Shown here: piece after piece, positions 1 through 7,956 of the stretch | Layout: each line of letters opens with the position of its first letter | How positions within the stretch are numbered: position 1 is the first letter of the stretch | Source: Promicromonosporaceae bacterium | GTDB taxonomy: Bacteria; Actinomycetota; Actinomycetes; Actinomycetales; Cellulomonadaceae | Direction of reading: 5' to 3' | Assembly (NCBI GenBank): GCA_009782865.1 | Contig: WRIF01000005.1 | Coordinates: 1 to 16,650, forward strand | DNA: 16,650 bases | The notes under the pieces: model-generated | The model's database searches: none | Told to the model about the DNA's origin: nothing | What the model saw: the letters and a program-made list of their open reading frames with translations, nothing else | Translations under genes and position numbers: made by a program

Positions 1-559
1 GAGCTATTACCTGGAGTACTACTACGACCAGGACCGGGTGTTGGCCGAGCAGACCGCCCCCGGCGCCGTCTCGCGGGCCCACGCCGTCATCGAAACCGAG
101 GACGCCCTGCTGAAGAAGTATGCAGACCCGGCCGTGACCACCAAGCCGAAGGAACTCGAACAGCGCGGCGGCGCCTTCTACTCCGATGCCGCTGTGGACC
201 TCATCGCCTCCCTGACCGCCGACCGCGGCGACACCCAGGTGGTCAACATTGCCAACGACGGCGTGTTCGACTGGCTGCCAGACGATCACGTCATCGAGAT
301 TCCCGCCCAGATCGGCGCCAACGGCGTGACCGTTCCGGGAGATGCCCTGGCCCGTCGCCCGCTGTCCGCCGACCAGATCGGCCTCATCTCCCATGTGGCC
401 GCCTACGAGCGGCTCGCCCTGGACGCCGCCGTCCATGGGGGACGCCAGCGCGTGGTACGTTCCCTGCTGGCCCACCCCCTGGTGGGGCAGTGGGACAAGG
501 CCGAAAAGCTGGCCGACCAGCTGATCGCCATCAACCGGGAGCATCTGCCGTGGGCGTGA
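1..559 (+). CDS. Glycoside hydrolase family 4 (6-phospho-beta-glucosidase type), C-terminal part
   Basis: The gene is cut by the window edge. Its frame is open from base 2 and the last 185 codons are visible, ending in TGA at 557-559. The stretch around NIANDGVFDWLPDD, the following EIPAQIGANGV and the C-terminal LVGQWDKAEKLADQLI segment resemble the C-terminal domain of GH4 phospho-glycosidases, which are NAD- and metal-dependent cytoplasmic enzymes that cleave 6-phospho-disaccharides. The catalytic N-terminal Rossmann part lies outside the window. The stop overlaps or abuts the start of a BadF-type sugar kinase, and nagB follows, so the natural substrate may be a (N-acetyl)glucosamine-containing disaccharide rather than cellobiose; this is inferred from context. 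Family call fairly sure, substrate unsure. Confidence 0.85.
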   Translation, partial: SYYLEYYYDQDRVLAEQTAPGAVSRAHAVIETEDALLKKYADPAVTTKPKELEQRGGAFYSDAAVDLIASLTADRGDTQVVNIANDGVFDWLPDDHVIEIPAQIGANGVTVPGDALARRPLSADQIGLISHVAAYERLALDAAVHGGRQRVVRSLLAHPLVGQWDKAEKLADQLIAINREHLPWA

Positions 560-1524
560 GCAGCGAGGTACTCGTCGTCGTCGACGGCGGCGGAACCAAG
601 ACCGACGTGGCGGTGATCTCCCCGGACGGCCAGGTGCTGGCCCGTGCCCGGCACGGCCGCTACTACCCACAGGAGATCGGGGCGGCCGCCACCGCCGCCG
701 CCCTCGACCAGATGGTCACCGGCCTGCTGGCCGGGCTCGGGAGCCCGCCCGTGGCCCTGGCCGCCGTCTACTACTCCGGCCTGGACTTCCAGTTCGAGAT
801 CGACGCCCTGCGCGCCGAACTCGCCGGCTTCGGCTGGACCGCGCGGCAACTGCTGGTCGACAACGACCTCTTCCCGGTGCTGCGGGCCGGCACCGCCGCC
901 CCGGTGGCAGTCGCCGTGATCTGCGGCACCGGCTCCAACGCGCTCGGCCGGGGGCCGGACGGCGCGGTGGTGCGCTTTGCGGCCATCGGCGAGGTCTCCG
1001 GGGACTGGGGGGGAGGAGACCACCTTGGCCTGCAGGCGGTGTGGCACTCGGCCCGCGCCGAGGACGGCCGCGGCCCGCAGACCGCGTTGCGCGCCGCGGT
1101 GCTGAACGCCCTCGGCTTCGGCTCGATGGCCGAACTGATCGAGGCCTACCATCGCGGCGCCGTCAACTGGTCGGCCTTCTCGTCCCTGCCGCCGGTGATC
1201 CTCCAGGTGGCGGGCGAGGGTGACGAGGTGGCCCGCTCGCTGGTGTTCCGGCAGGCCGACGAGATCGTCGCCTTTGCCACGGCCGCCATCGAGCGGCTAG
1301 GTGCCACCGAGGAGCCGGTGCCGGTGGTGTTGGCCGGGGGGGTTGTCGCCGCCCGCGACCCGCTGCTCACCGCGGCCATCGGGCAGCGGCTGGCCACCGC
1401 CGCCCCTAACGCTACGATGGAGATCGTTACCGCACCCCCCCTGCTTGGCTCGGCCCTCCTCGCCCTGGACGCCGTCTCCGCCCCGGCGGAGGCCTTGGCC
1501 CGGGCCCGCGCCGAGTTGACCTAA
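550..1524 (+). CDS. BadF/BadG/BcrA/BcrD-family sugar kinase, probable N-acetylglucosamine kinase
   Basis: A 324-residue protein of the ASKHA kinase fold. The phosphate-1 loop is DGGGTKTD (residues 12-19), a second nucleotide loop is CGTGSNA (125-131), followed by GDWGGGD (151-157), and the adenosine-type motif LAGGVV is at 261-266. This arrangement is typical of the BadF family that contains N-acetylglucosamine kinases. GTG at 550 is chosen because GGGAG at 537-541 sits 8 bases upstream. GTG at 556, which overlaps the previous stop as GTGA, is the alternative. The gene lies between a GH4 glycosidase and nagB, so a role in phosphorylating an amino sugar released or imported by this operon is likely. 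The exact substrate (GlcNAc, glucosamine or another) cannot be read from sequence. Confidence 0.85.
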   Translation: MGVSSEVLVVVDGGGTKTDVAVISPDGQVLARARHGRYYPQEIGAAATAAALDQMVTGLLAGLGSPPVALAAVYYSGLDFQFEIDALRAELAGFGWTARQLLVDNDLFPVLRAGTAAPVAVAVICGTGSNALGRGPDGAVVRFAAIGEVSGDWGGGDHLGLQAVWHSARAEDGRGPQTALRAAVLNALGFGSMAELIEAYHRGAVNWSAFSSLPPVILQVAGEGDEVARSLVFRQADEIVAFATAAIERLGATEEPVPVVLAGGVVAARDPLLTAAIGQRLATAAPNATMEIVTAPPLLGSALLALDAVSAPAEALARARAELT

Positions 1525-1542
1525 CCGTGAGGATTGTGACCC

Positions 1543-2283
1543 ATGGAACTCATCATCGCCCCCGCCGCCCAGCTGGCCATCCTGGCCGCCGACCGCTTCG
1601 AGGCGGTGCTGCGGGCCAAGCCTCGCGCGGTGCTTGGCCTGGCCACCGGCTCTAGCCCCCTGCCCACCTACGACGAGTTGGCCCGCCGGCACCGGGAAGG
1701 CGGACTGTCCTTTGCGCAGGCGACCGGCTTCACCCTGGACGAGTACGTGGGAATCGACCTCGATCATCCCGAGCGGTACCGCAACGTGATCGCCCGCGAG
1801 ATCACCGACCGCGTGCAGTGGCCCGCCGGGCAGGTGTCCGGGCCCGACGGGAGCGCCGCCGACCTGACCGCGGCCGCCGCCGCCTACGAGACGGCCATCA
1901 GGGACGCGGGGGGCGTAGACCTGCAGATCCTGGGCATCGGCTCCAATGGGCACATCGCCTTCAATGAGCCCCTGTCCGCGCTGACCTCCCGCACCCGCAG
2001 CGTCCCGCTGACCGAGCAGACGCGCCGAGACAATGCCCGCTTCTTCGGCGGCAACCTCGACCTGGTCCCCACCCTCTGCCTGACCCAAGGGCTGGGCACC
2101 ATCATGGAGGCCCGCGAGATCGTCCTGGTTGCCACCGGGGCGGGGAAGGCCGAGGCCATCGCCCAACTGGTGGAGGGGCCGATCAGCGCCTCCTGGCCCG
2201 CCACCGTTCTACAAATGCACCCGAACACCACCGTGCTGGTGGATAAGGCCGCCGCTGCCGGGTTGACCCGACACCGCCCCTAG
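1543..2283 (+). CDS. nagB: Glucosamine-6-phosphate deaminase
   Basis: A 246-residue cytoplasmic enzyme that converts glucosamine-6-phosphate to fructose-6-phosphate and ammonia, the entry point of amino sugars into glycolysis. Visible motifs are the phosphate-binding GLATGSSPL (32-40), LDEY (65-68, with the Asp that acts as general base in NagB) and GIGSNGHIAFNEP (131-143, with His137 and Glu142). The position that is Asp in the E. coli enzyme is Asn135 here, as in many Gram-positive NagB proteins. It starts 18 bases after the kinase stop, behind a TGAGGA ribosome-binding site at 1528-1533, and is the last gene of the operon. No nagA deacetylase is visible in the window; it may lie upstream or elsewhere. 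Confidence 0.95.
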   Translation: MELIIAPAAQLAILAADRFEAVLRAKPRAVLGLATGSSPLPTYDELARRHREGGLSFAQATGFTLDEYVGIDLDHPERYRNVIAREITDRVQWPAGQVSGPDGSAADLTAAAAAYETAIRDAGGVDLQILGIGSNGHIAFNEPLSALTSRTRSVPLTEQTRRDNARFFGGNLDLVPTLCLTQGLGTIMEAREIVLVATGAGKAEAIAQLVEGPISASWPATVLQMHPNTTVLVDKAAAAGLTRHRP

Positions 2284-2310
2284 CCTCCCGGTCTTGCCTG
2301 GCCCCCGTGA

Positions 2311-2316
2311 TAGGTT
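2311..2316 (+). promoter_or_regulatory. Predicted -10 box for the DUF4234 gene (leaderless)
   Basis: TAGGTT ends 6 bases before the ATG at 2323, and no ribosome-binding site precedes the start. The spacing predicts transcription beginning at or next to the A of the ATG. Confidence 0.55.
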
Positions 2317-2322
2317 CCGGGC

Positions 2323-2772
2323 ATGACTACCCCTCTGCCCAGCGCCCCTGCCGCCCCTGCGAGCGACGCGACCCCGTTCGCGCAGCTCCCCACCAACCGC
2401 AGCCTTGGCAAGTACATCGGCCTTAGCATCATCACCCTCGGCATCTACGCGATCATCGTGTGGTACGAGATGACCGAATCGCTGAACACCGCCGCCCGCC
2501 GCGACGGCCGCAAGACCATGAACTACCTGCTGATGATCCTGCTGTCCCTGGTGACCTTCGGCATCTACCAGTTCGTCTGGATGCACCAGTTCTCCGAGCG
2601 CGTCGGCAACGAGTCCCAGCGCCGCGGCCTGGGCCGCCAGGTCGAGGCCAAGGACTTCTGGCTGTGGTACGTGCTGGGCTCGATGATCATCGTCGGTCCG
2701 TTCATCTATCAGCACAAGGTGTTTGTGGCGATGAACCAGATCTCCGGCTCCTACAACCAGCACGGTGCCTGA
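2323..2772 (+). CDS. DUF4234-family membrane protein
   Basis: A 149-residue protein with a Pro/Ala-rich N-terminus (1-28) and three hydrophobic segments at about 31-48, 66-87 and 112-129. The repeated pattern ITLGIYAIIVWY (37-48) and VTFGIYQFVWM (77-87) is the usual signature of DUF4234. Function is unknown. Related proteins often carry the domain alone as a small membrane protein with unknown partners. The gene has its own promoter-like TAGGTT just upstream, so it is probably not part of the nagB operon. It converges with menF on a shared hairpin. Family call good, function not known. Confidence 0.8.
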   Translation: MTTPLPSAPAAPASDATPFAQLPTNRSLGKYIGLSIITLGIYAIIVWYEMTESLNTAARRDGRKTMNYLLMILLSLVTFGIYQFVWMHQFSERVGNESQRRGLGRQVEAKDFWLWYVLGSMIIVGPFIYQHKVFVAMNQISGSYNQHGA

Positions 2773-2803
2773 TCTGTTGGCGCTGATCCGCTAGCACTTC
2801 CGC

Positions 2804-2845
2804 GCTTGAGGGGGTGGGCTGCAACCGCGGCCCACCCCCTCAAGC
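2804..2845. terminator. Bidirectional terminator hairpin between DUF4234 gene and menF
   Basis: A perfect 16-bp inverted repeat: 2804-2819 pairs with 2830-2845 around a 10-base loop. There is no T-tract on either side, as is common for GC-rich actinobacterial terminators. The arm at 2830-2845 contains the menF stop codon (2840-2842), so the end of menF is part of the hairpin. Confidence 0.85.
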
Positions 2846-4141
2846 ATTGGCTGAGGCCAGCGCCGCGCGCAGCGGGGCGAGCTTCGCCTCTGACTCGGCC
2901 AGTTCCGCGGCCGGGTCCGAGGCGGACATGATGCCGCAGCCGGCAAACAGGTGGGCCGCCCTGGGGTCCGCTGGATCGATCTGCGCGCAACGCAGGGCGA
3001 TCCCCCACTCCCCGTCGCCGTCGGCGCCCAGCCAGCCCACCGGGCCGGCGTAGCGGCCGCGGTCGAGGCCCTCCAGCTCGCGGAGCAGTTCCCGGGCCGT
3101 GGCCGTCGGCGTGCCGCAGACCGCCGCCGAGGGGTGCAGGGCCGCGGCCAGGTCAAGCGAGGTGGGTGCCGGGTCGAGGCCGCGAGCCAGCACGCCGGTC
3201 ACGTCGGTGGCCAGGTGCAGCACATTGGGCAGGGGCAGCACAAACGGCTGCTCGGGCACGTTCATTGAGGAGCAGAATCCGCGGAGGGCCGCGGTCACCG
3301 ACTCGACGGCGTGCCGGTGTTCGGCCAGATCCTTGGCGCTCTCGGTGAGGCGGGCCAGGTGCGGCAACGCCCGGCGCCGCTCGGCAGAGGCTGGCGCCGG
3401 GGGCGGGGCTTCTTGCGGCACGGTGCCGGCCAACACGCGGGAGGTCACCAGGCCGCGCTCGGAGCGCAGCAGCAGCTCGGGGGTGGCCCCCACCAGGCCG
3501 TCGACGCTGTAGGCCCAGGTGGTGGGGTAGTGCTGGGTCAGGTAGCGCAGCAGGAAGCGGGGGTCGAGGGGGGTCGCGGCGGTCACGTCCGCCCGCCGGG
3601 CGATGACCACCTTCTCCAGATGCCCGCCCTGGAGGCGGGCGATGGCCGCCTCGACGGCGGCGAGGAAGGCGGCGGAACGCCCGGCGGCGTCTGTTTCGGT
3701 GACGGGCCCGGGGGAGGGCGGGCGGCGCGACGTCCCCGCCGGCGCCAACGCCTGCGCCGGCTCCCGTGCCGGCTCGGTGCCCGTGATGGTGGTGACCCAG
3801 GCGGTGTCGCCTCGGCGCCCGTAGATCACTCGGGGCACCACCAGGGCGCCACCCGCCGAGGAGGTGTCGTCGAAGGCGAAGGAGCCGAAGGCGACCAGGC
3901 CGGTGCCGGGCAGCGCCAGCGGGTCCTCCACCTCGGCGGAGGCGGCCAGGGCCTGCCACCAACGGCTCGCCTCGGCGAAGCGCTCGGCCCCCGGGGCGTC
4001 GAGGCGGGCGGCGACCCCGTAGCCGACCAGGCCATCGCCGTCGCGCACCCAGGAGAACACGTCCGGGCCGGCGGGCAGCAGGTCCACGAGCGCGCGGGGG
4101 TCGGCGTCGGCAATGTCGATGGCGCGCGTCGAAACCCTCAC
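2840..4141 (-). CDS. menF: Isochorismate synthase
   Basis: A 433-residue chorismate-binding enzyme that converts chorismate to isochorismate. Visible family motifs are EKVVIARR (176-183, with the Lys used as base in MenF/EntC enzymes), VGATPELLL (217-225), HLATDVTG (309-316), [10 protein letters not shown] (336-345), YAGPVGW (364-370) and the C-terminal [19 protein letters not shown] (400-418) rich in metal-binding acids. The GTG start at 4141 is chosen because a TAGGCT -10 box ends 8 bases upstream; longer in-frame starts would run through menG. Divergence from menG argues for a menaquinone role rather than siderophore synthesis. Beginning with residues about 125-150 there is a Pro/Ala-rich linker between the N-terminal part and the catalytic half. 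Confidence 0.92.
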   Translation of the reverse strand: MRVSTRAIDIADADPRALVDLLPAGPDVFSWVRDGDGLVGYGVAARLDAPGAERFAEASRWWQALAASAEVEDPLALPGTGLVAFGSFAFDDTSSAGGALVVPRVIYGRRGDTAWVTTITGTEPAREPAQALAPAGTSRRPPSPGPVTETDAAGRSAAFLAAVEAAIARLQGGHLEKVVIARRADVTAATPLDPRFLLRYLTQHYPTTWAYSVDGLVGATPELLLRSERGLVTSRVLAGTVPQEAPPPAPASAERRRALPHLARLTESAKDLAEHRHAVESVTAALRGFCSSMNVPEQPFVLPLPNVLHLATDVTGVLARGLDPAPTSLDLAAALHPSAAVCGTPTATARELLRELEGLDRGRYAGPVGWLGADGDGEWGIALRCAQIDPADPRAAHLFAGCGIMSASDPAAELAESEAKLAPLRAALASANA

Positions 4142-4149
4142 GGGGGGCA

Positions 4150-4155
4150 AGCCTA
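4150..4155 (-). promoter_or_regulatory. Predicted -10 box for menF (leaderless GTG start)
   Basis: On the minus strand TAGGCT (4155 to 4150) is followed by 8 bases and then the GTG at 4141. No ribosome-binding site is seen. It lies in the 43-base gap shared with menG, so the two divergent promoters must overlap. Confidence 0.5.
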
Positions 4156-4171
4156 GCCGGGCGGGTCGTGG

Positions 4172-4177
4172 CACGAT
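4172..4177 (+). promoter_or_regulatory. Possible -10 box for menG (leaderless)
   Basis: CACGAT ends 7 bases before the ATG at 4185. It matches the -10 consensus at A2, A5 and T6 only. The support is the position, which is the same as in the other leaderless starts of the window. Confidence 0.35.
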
Positions 4178-4184
4178 AGGCCGC

Positions 4185-4877
4185 ATGTCGCGCGCCACCC
4201 TTGCCAGACGGCCCGCCGAGGTGGCCGTCATGTTCGACGGGATCGCCGCCCGGTATGACCTGGTCAATGGCCTGGTCTCCCTGGGTCAGGATCGCCGCTG
4301 GCGGCGGGCCGTGGTGGAGGCGATCGGGGTGCGCCCCGGCGAGCGTGTGCTCGACATTGCCGCCGGGACGGGGTCTTCCTCGATTCCGCTCGCCCGCCGG
4401 GGGGCCGAGGTGATCGCGTCCGACATCTCCTCCGGCATGCTCAAGGTGGGGCGGCAGCGTCACCCCGAACTGACCTTTGTGGAGGCCGATGCCACCGCCC
4501 TGCCGTTTGACGACGCCACCTTTGACGTCGTCACCTGCAGCTTTGGCCTGCGCAACGTGCCCGACGCCCCGCTGGCCCTGCGCGAGGCGCTGCGGGTGAC
4601 CCGGTCAGGCGGCCGGCTGGTGCTGTGCGAGTTTTCGACCCCCACCTGGGGGCCCTTTCGCCGCGTGTACCAGGACTACCTGATGCGGCTGCTGCCCTCC
4701 CTGGCCGGGCGGGTGACGGGGGATCGCGGCTCCTACGAGTACCTCGCGGAGACCATCGCCGCCTGGCCCGACCAGCTGGGCCTGGCCGCCTGGCTGCGCG
4801 ACTCCGGCTGGCGGCGGATCGGCTACCGCAACCTCAGCGGCGGGATCGTCGCCCTGCACCGCGCCGAGGCGCCCTGA
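4185..4877 (+). CDS. menG: Demethylmenaquinone methyltransferase
   Basis: A 230-residue SAM-dependent methyltransferase of the UbiE/MenG family that performs the last step of menaquinone synthesis. The N-terminal signature [20 protein letters not shown] (17-36) followed by RRWR is diagnostic. SAM motif I is [12 protein letters not shown] (55-66), the acidic end of strand 2 is ASD (78-80), ADATALPF (101-108) is the adenine-contact region, and the [18 protein letters not shown] stretch (136-153) is typical. The ATG at 4185 is chosen by the family N-terminus; an in-frame ATG at 4113 would lie inside the menF coding region. menG diverges from menF with 43 bases between, so the first dedicated and last steps of the pathway share a control region. 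Confidence 0.93.
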   Translation: MSRATLARRPAEVAVMFDGIAARYDLVNGLVSLGQDRRWRRAVVEAIGVRPGERVLDIAAGTGSSSIPLARRGAEVIASDISSGMLKVGRQRHPELTFVEADATALPFDDATFDVVTCSFGLRNVPDAPLALREALRVTRSGGRLVLCEFSTPTWGPFRRVYQDYLMRLLPSLAGRVTGDRGSYEYLAETIAAWPDQLGLAAWLRDSGWRRIGYRNLSGGIVALHRAEAP

Positions 4878-4902
4878 TCGCCGCCCCAAGTGGGCGAAGC
4901 GA

Positions 4903-4917
4903 GGGCGGAGGCCGCCC
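4903..4917 (+). terminator. Possible short terminator hairpin after menG
   Basis: GGGCGG and CCGCCC form a 6-bp stem with a 3-base loop (AGG) in the 60-base gap where menG and the penicillin-binding protein gene converge. There is no T-tract. A near-identical hairpin lies at 15471-15483, downstream of another gene, which gives mild support. Confidence 0.35.
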
Positions 4918-4937
4918 GGGATGAGGGGCACGGCCGG

Positions 4938-7223
4938 CTAGTCCGTGGCGCCACCCTCAGGCGTGCTGGCCTCAGGCGTGCTGGCCTCGGGCGCGGTGGC
5001 CTCAGGCGCACTAGCCTCGGGCGCGGTGGCCGGCGGGGCGGGCGGCCGGCCCACCAGTTTCTGGTCCGGCGGCGGGAACTCCAACGGTTCGAGGCCCTGG
5101 ACGGCCACCGTCATGTACGCGCCCCACAAGGGCGCGGCCAGGGTGGAGGCGTAGAGCGGGCGGAGGCGGCGCCCCTCGAACATGACGTCCAGGTGGGACA
5201 CCTCCCCAGAGGCGTCGCCCACCCAGGCGGTGGTCACCAGGTTGGGGGTGTAGCCGGTGAACCAGGTCTGGGAGGCCCGGTTGGTGGTGCCGGTCTTGCC
5301 CGCCTGGTCGCGGCCGTCGGGCAGGCGCGAGGAGCGGGCCGCGCCGTCGCTGAGCACCTTCTGCAGGGCGTGGGTCACCGTGGCGGCGACCTCGGGTGGC
5401 AGCGCCTCTGAGTTGCAGCGGGCGCTCGGCGGTGAGAGGCGCAGGCCGTCGGCGTCAAAGACGGAGACGATGGCGATGGGCTCGCAGTGCGTGCCGCCCG
5501 CGGCGAGGGTGGCGTAGGCGGAGGCGAGGGCCAGGGGGGAGGTGGTCTGGGCGCCCAACACCATGGAGGGGACGATCTCGACGTCGTCGCGGGTGGGTCG
5601 ATACAGGGTCACCACGGCCTGGTCCCTGATCACCTGGGTGGGCCGGAACCCCATGCTCCAGGCGGTGTCGGCCACGCCGCACAGGTCCAGCTGGGACTCC
5701 ATGTCCACGTAGGCGGCATTGACCGAGTCGATGGTGGCCCGATAGACGCTCATCGATCCCCCCATGGAGGCCAGCACATTGCTGGGCCGCCACCTCTGAT
5801 CCCGGGAGAAGGGGCCGACGCAGGAGCCCCAGAAGTCTGAGAGGGGTCGTTCCCGCACCGAACCGTTGACGTACTCGTTGAGGGTGTGCCCCTCCAGCAG
5901 CCACTGGGCCAGCACAAACGTCTTGAAGCTCGAACCGATCTGGAATCCCTTCGAGGAGCCGTAGAGCGGGCCGGCGGCGTAGTTCTGGGCGGTGGTGCCC
6001 GGCAACGGACGGTCCGAGCCGTCGAAGGGCACGTTCTGGGCCATGGCCAGGATGCGTCCCGTGCCGGGCTGCACGGTGACGAGCACGGCGTCGAGGTCGG
6101 CAGAGTTCGGGTGGGGGACCACCTCGGCCAAGGCAGCCTCGGCGGCGGCCTGCAGCCGCGGGTCCAGCGTGGTGATGATCTTCAGGCCACCGCGGTAGAG
6201 CAGGTCCATCCGCTCCTCGACCGTCTCGCCGAACTCCTCGGCGTTCTTCATCACCTGGATGACGTAGTTGCAGAAGAAGGCCGCGCCGGCCGCGGAGGCG
6301 CAGCCGGTGGGAACCGGGGTGAGGTGGAGGGTGTCGGCCAGCGGGATCTGCCGCGCGGCGTGGTACTCCTCCGGGGAGAGGTAGCCGAGCGAGTACATCT
6401 TGAAGAGCACGGCATTGCGACGCTGTTCGGCTAGCTCTGGATCGCGCACCGGATCAAAGGTCGACGGGGCCTTGGTCACGCCGGCGATGGTGGCCGCCTC
6501 GACGGGGGTGAGGTCCTTGGCGGACTTGTTGAAGAAGTAGCGGGCGGCGCTTTCCACCCCGTAGATGTTGTTGGCGCCGAATTGGGCGATGTTGAGATAC
6601 CCGCCCAGGATCTCGGACTTGCTCAGCTCGCGCTCCAGGGCGATCGCCAGCCTCATCTCCTTGACCTTGCGGGCTAGGGAGTCCGCGCGCGCCTCGACGA
6701 TCCCGAACGGATTCTCGGCGCGGTCAGCCTCGGCAATCAGCAGGTTCTTGACGTACTGCTGGGTGAGGGTGGAGGCCCCCTGCTGGGGGCCGCCGGTCAG
6801 GTTGTTGACGGCGGCACGGGCCATCGAGTGGAGGTCGACGCCGGCATGCGTGGGGAAGCGCTCGTCCTCGATGGCGATGACCGCATGCTGCATGTGCTCG
6901 GAGATGTCCCGCAGCGGCACCACGATCCGGTTCTGGGCATAGAAGACGGCCAGGAGGCTGCCGTCGGCGGCATAGACCTCGGATCGCTGCGAGAGCCTGC
7001 CGACCCCGATCTCCGTGGGTATCTCGTCGAACAGCTTGAGGGCCTCGTCTATGCCCGCGGAGAGGGCGCCCGCCAGGGGGACGGCCATGCCTCCCGCCAG
7101 GACTCCGCCGACGCCCGCGAGCAGGGCGAATGCCGCCAAGGTGGCGATCAGCCGGACCAAGGTGGCCCGCGGCCGGTCGGGTCCGCGGGCGATCACCCGG
7201 GTGGCAGCATGCTTAGGGGCCAT
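4938..7223 (-). CDS. ponA: Bifunctional class A penicillin-binding protein (transglycosylase/transpeptidase)
   Basis: A 761-residue cell-wall synthase. A short basic cytoplasmic tail is followed by one membrane anchor (about 22-44). The GT51 glycosyltransferase domain has EDERFPTHAGVD (119-130, catalytic Glu119), QGASTLTQQYVKN (148-160) and RKVKEMRLAIALE (185-197). The transpeptidase domain has SSFK (Ser431, Lys434), SVN (500-502) and KTGT (643-646), so both activities look intact. No PASTA domain is visible; the C-terminus instead ends in a Pro/Glu/Ala repeat (about 732-757). The neighbours DUF4177, RidA and crp match the surroundings of mycobacterial ponA2, so it is probably the PonA2-type enzyme. 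The ATG at 7223 has a TACGGT box 6 bases upstream. Confidence 0.93.
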   Translation of the reverse strand: MAPKHAATRVIARGPDRPRATLVRLIATLAAFALLAGVGGVLAGGMAVPLAGALSAGIDEALKLFDEIPTEIGVGRLSQRSEVYAADGSLLAVFYAQNRIVVPLRDISEHMQHAVIAIEDERFPTHAGVDLHSMARAAVNNLTGGPQQGASTLTQQYVKNLLIAEADRAENPFGIVEARADSLARKVKEMRLAIALERELSKSEILGGYLNIAQFGANNIYGVESAARYFFNKSAKDLTPVEAATIAGVTKAPSTFDPVRDPELAEQRRNAVLFKMYSLGYLSPEEYHAARQIPLADTLHLTPVPTGCASAAGAAFFCNYVIQVMKNAEEFGETVEERMDLLYRGGLKIITTLDPRLQAAAEAALAEVVPHPNSADLDAVLVTVQPGTGRILAMAQNVPFDGSDRPLPGTTAQNYAAGPLYGSSKGFQIGSSFKTFVLAQWLLEGHTLNEYVNGSVRERPLSDFWGSCVGPFSRDQRWRPSNVLASMGGSMSVYRATIDSVNAAYVDMESQLDLCGVADTAWSMGFRPTQVIRDQAVVTLYRPTRDDVEIVPSMVLGAQTTSPLALASAYATLAAGGTHCEPIAIVSVFDADGLRLSPPSARCNSEALPPEVAATVTHALQKVLSDGAARSSRLPDGRDQAGKTGTTNRASQTWFTGYTPNLVTTAWVGDASGEVSHLDVMFEGRRLRPLYASTLAAPLWGAYMTVAVQGLEPLEFPPPDQKLVGRPPAPPATAPEASAPEATAPEASTPEASTPEGGATD
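4956..5030 (-). repeat. 15-bp tandem repeat, five units, in the 3' end of the penicillin-binding protein gene
   Basis: Five consecutive 15-base units (plus-strand consensus CTCRGGCGYRSTRGC; units begin at 4956, 4971, 4986, 5001 and 5016). They encode five-residue units of the type (A/T)-P-E-A-(S/T) at the periplasmic C-terminal tail. The period is a multiple of three, so unit gain or loss keeps the frame. Confidence 0.85.
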
Positions 7224-7229
7224 GCTGAA

Positions 7230-7235
7230 ACCGTA
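7230..7235 (-). promoter_or_regulatory. Predicted -10 box for the penicillin-binding protein gene (leaderless)
   Basis: On the minus strand TACGGT (7235 to 7230) is followed by 6 bases and the ATG at 7223. No ribosome-binding site is visible. Confidence 0.45.
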
Positions 7236-7269
7236 CGGGCAGCAGCCAGGCTGGGCGGGGCTGTCGCTG

Positions 7270-7275
7270 TATGAT
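7270..7275 (+). promoter_or_regulatory. Predicted -10 box for the DUF4177 gene (leaderless)
   Basis: TATGAT, five of six matches to TATAAT, ends 7 bases before the ATG at 7283. It is the best -10 match among the leaderless starts here. The divergent penicillin-binding protein promoter lies 34 bases away. Confidence 0.6.
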
Positions 7276-7282
7276 GGGCGGC

Positions 7283-7444
7283 ATGCGCATCGCCTGGGAG
7301 TACGCGACCACCCCGCTGCTCATCCACAACACCAAGGCCATCCTGGACACCTGGGGAGCAGACGGCTGGGAGCTGGTAACCATCGTCACCGGTCCCGACG
7401 GCAACGGCCTGGTGGCGTACTTCAAGCGCCCCCAGGAAGCCTGA
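7283..7444 (+). CDS. Small DUF4177-family protein
   Basis: A 53-residue protein beginning MRIAWEYATTPLL and containing the core pattern LDTWGADGWELVTIV, characteristic of DUF4177-like small proteins (W-E-Y at the start, G-x-x-G-W-E-L-V in the middle). Function is unknown. A strong TATGAT box lies 7 bases upstream of the ATG, and the stop overlaps the ATG of the RidA gene (TGATG-type junction), so the two are translationally coupled. A comparable small DUF4177 gene next to a RidA gene is found near ponA2 and crp in mycobacteria (Rv3678A-Rv3678c). It is too short for many gene finders. Confidence 0.85.
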   Translation: MRIAWEYATTPLLIHNTKAILDTWGADGWELVTIVTGPDGNGLVAYFKRPQEA

Positions 7445-7956
7445 TGGCGGGCGGCGTGATGTCAGACGGCGCGACGTCGGGCGCCGCGGGGTCGTTTGAG
7501 GCTCGGCTGGCCGAACTGGGGATCGTCCTTCCCGCTGTAGCCCCACCCGTGGCCACCTACGTGCCGGCGGTGGTCGCGGGCGGCTGGGTGTTTACCTCCG
7601 GGCAGTTGCCGTTCATCGACGGCGCACTACCCACCACCGGCAAGGTGGGGGACGGCCCCGGCCTGGTTCCCGCCGCCGATGCCGCCGGCCTGGCGCGCGT
7701 CTGCGCGCTCAACGCCCTGGCCGCCGTACGCTCCCTGGTCGGCTCGCTGGACCGAGTGACCCGCGTGGTCAAGGTGGTTGGCTTTGTGGCCTCCGACCCG
7801 GCCTTCACCGGGCAGCCCGGCGTGATCAACGGCGCCTCAGAGGTACTCGGAGAGATTTTCGGCGCGGCCGGGGTGCACGCCCGCTCGGCGGTGGGGGTCT
7901 CGGTGTTGCCGCTGGACTCGCCGGTAGAGGTCGAACTGATCGTCGAACTCGCCTAG
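7444..7956 (+). CDS. RidA/YjgF-family protein
   Basis: A 170-residue member of the RidA/YjgF/UK114 family. Characterised RidA proteins hydrolyse reactive enamine/imine intermediates made by PLP enzymes. The pattern GGWVFTSGQLPF (about 46-57), the central CALNALAAV (86-94), the ARSAVGVSVLPLDSPVEVE stretch near the C-terminus and its Arg (which binds the substrate carboxylate in active RidA) are visible. It is longer than the ~130-residue archetype, with an extended N-terminus and inserts, and fits the subgroup common in actinobacteria rather than RidA itself. The ATG at 7444 overlaps the DUF4177 stop; ATG at 7459 is an alternative start. The physiological substrate is unknown. Confidence 0.85.
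   Translation: MAGGVMSDGATSGAAGSFEARLAELGIVLPAVAPPVATYVPAVVAGGWVFTSGQLPFIDGALPTTGKVGDGPGLVPAADAAGLARVCALNALAAVRSLVGSLDRVTRVVKVVGFVASDPAFTGQPGVINGASEVLGEIFGAAGVHARSAVGVSVLPLDSPVEVELIVELA

Noticed and set aside
131..135. Loss of the NagB catalytic Asp (residue 135 is Asn in the protein at 1543-2283)
   Set aside because: Residue numbers are given here, not bases. The Asn at this position is usual in many Gram-positive NagB enzymes, and the other catalytic residues are present.
3153..4463. 436-residue minus-strand open frame overlapping menF and menG
   Set aside because: It overlaps the real menF in another frame and consists of Arg/Gly/Pro-rich shadow translation with no domain.
7193..7546. 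Minus-strand open frames across the penicillin-binding protein/DUF4177 divergent region
   Set aside because: They run through two promoters and the start of three genes and have no domain content.
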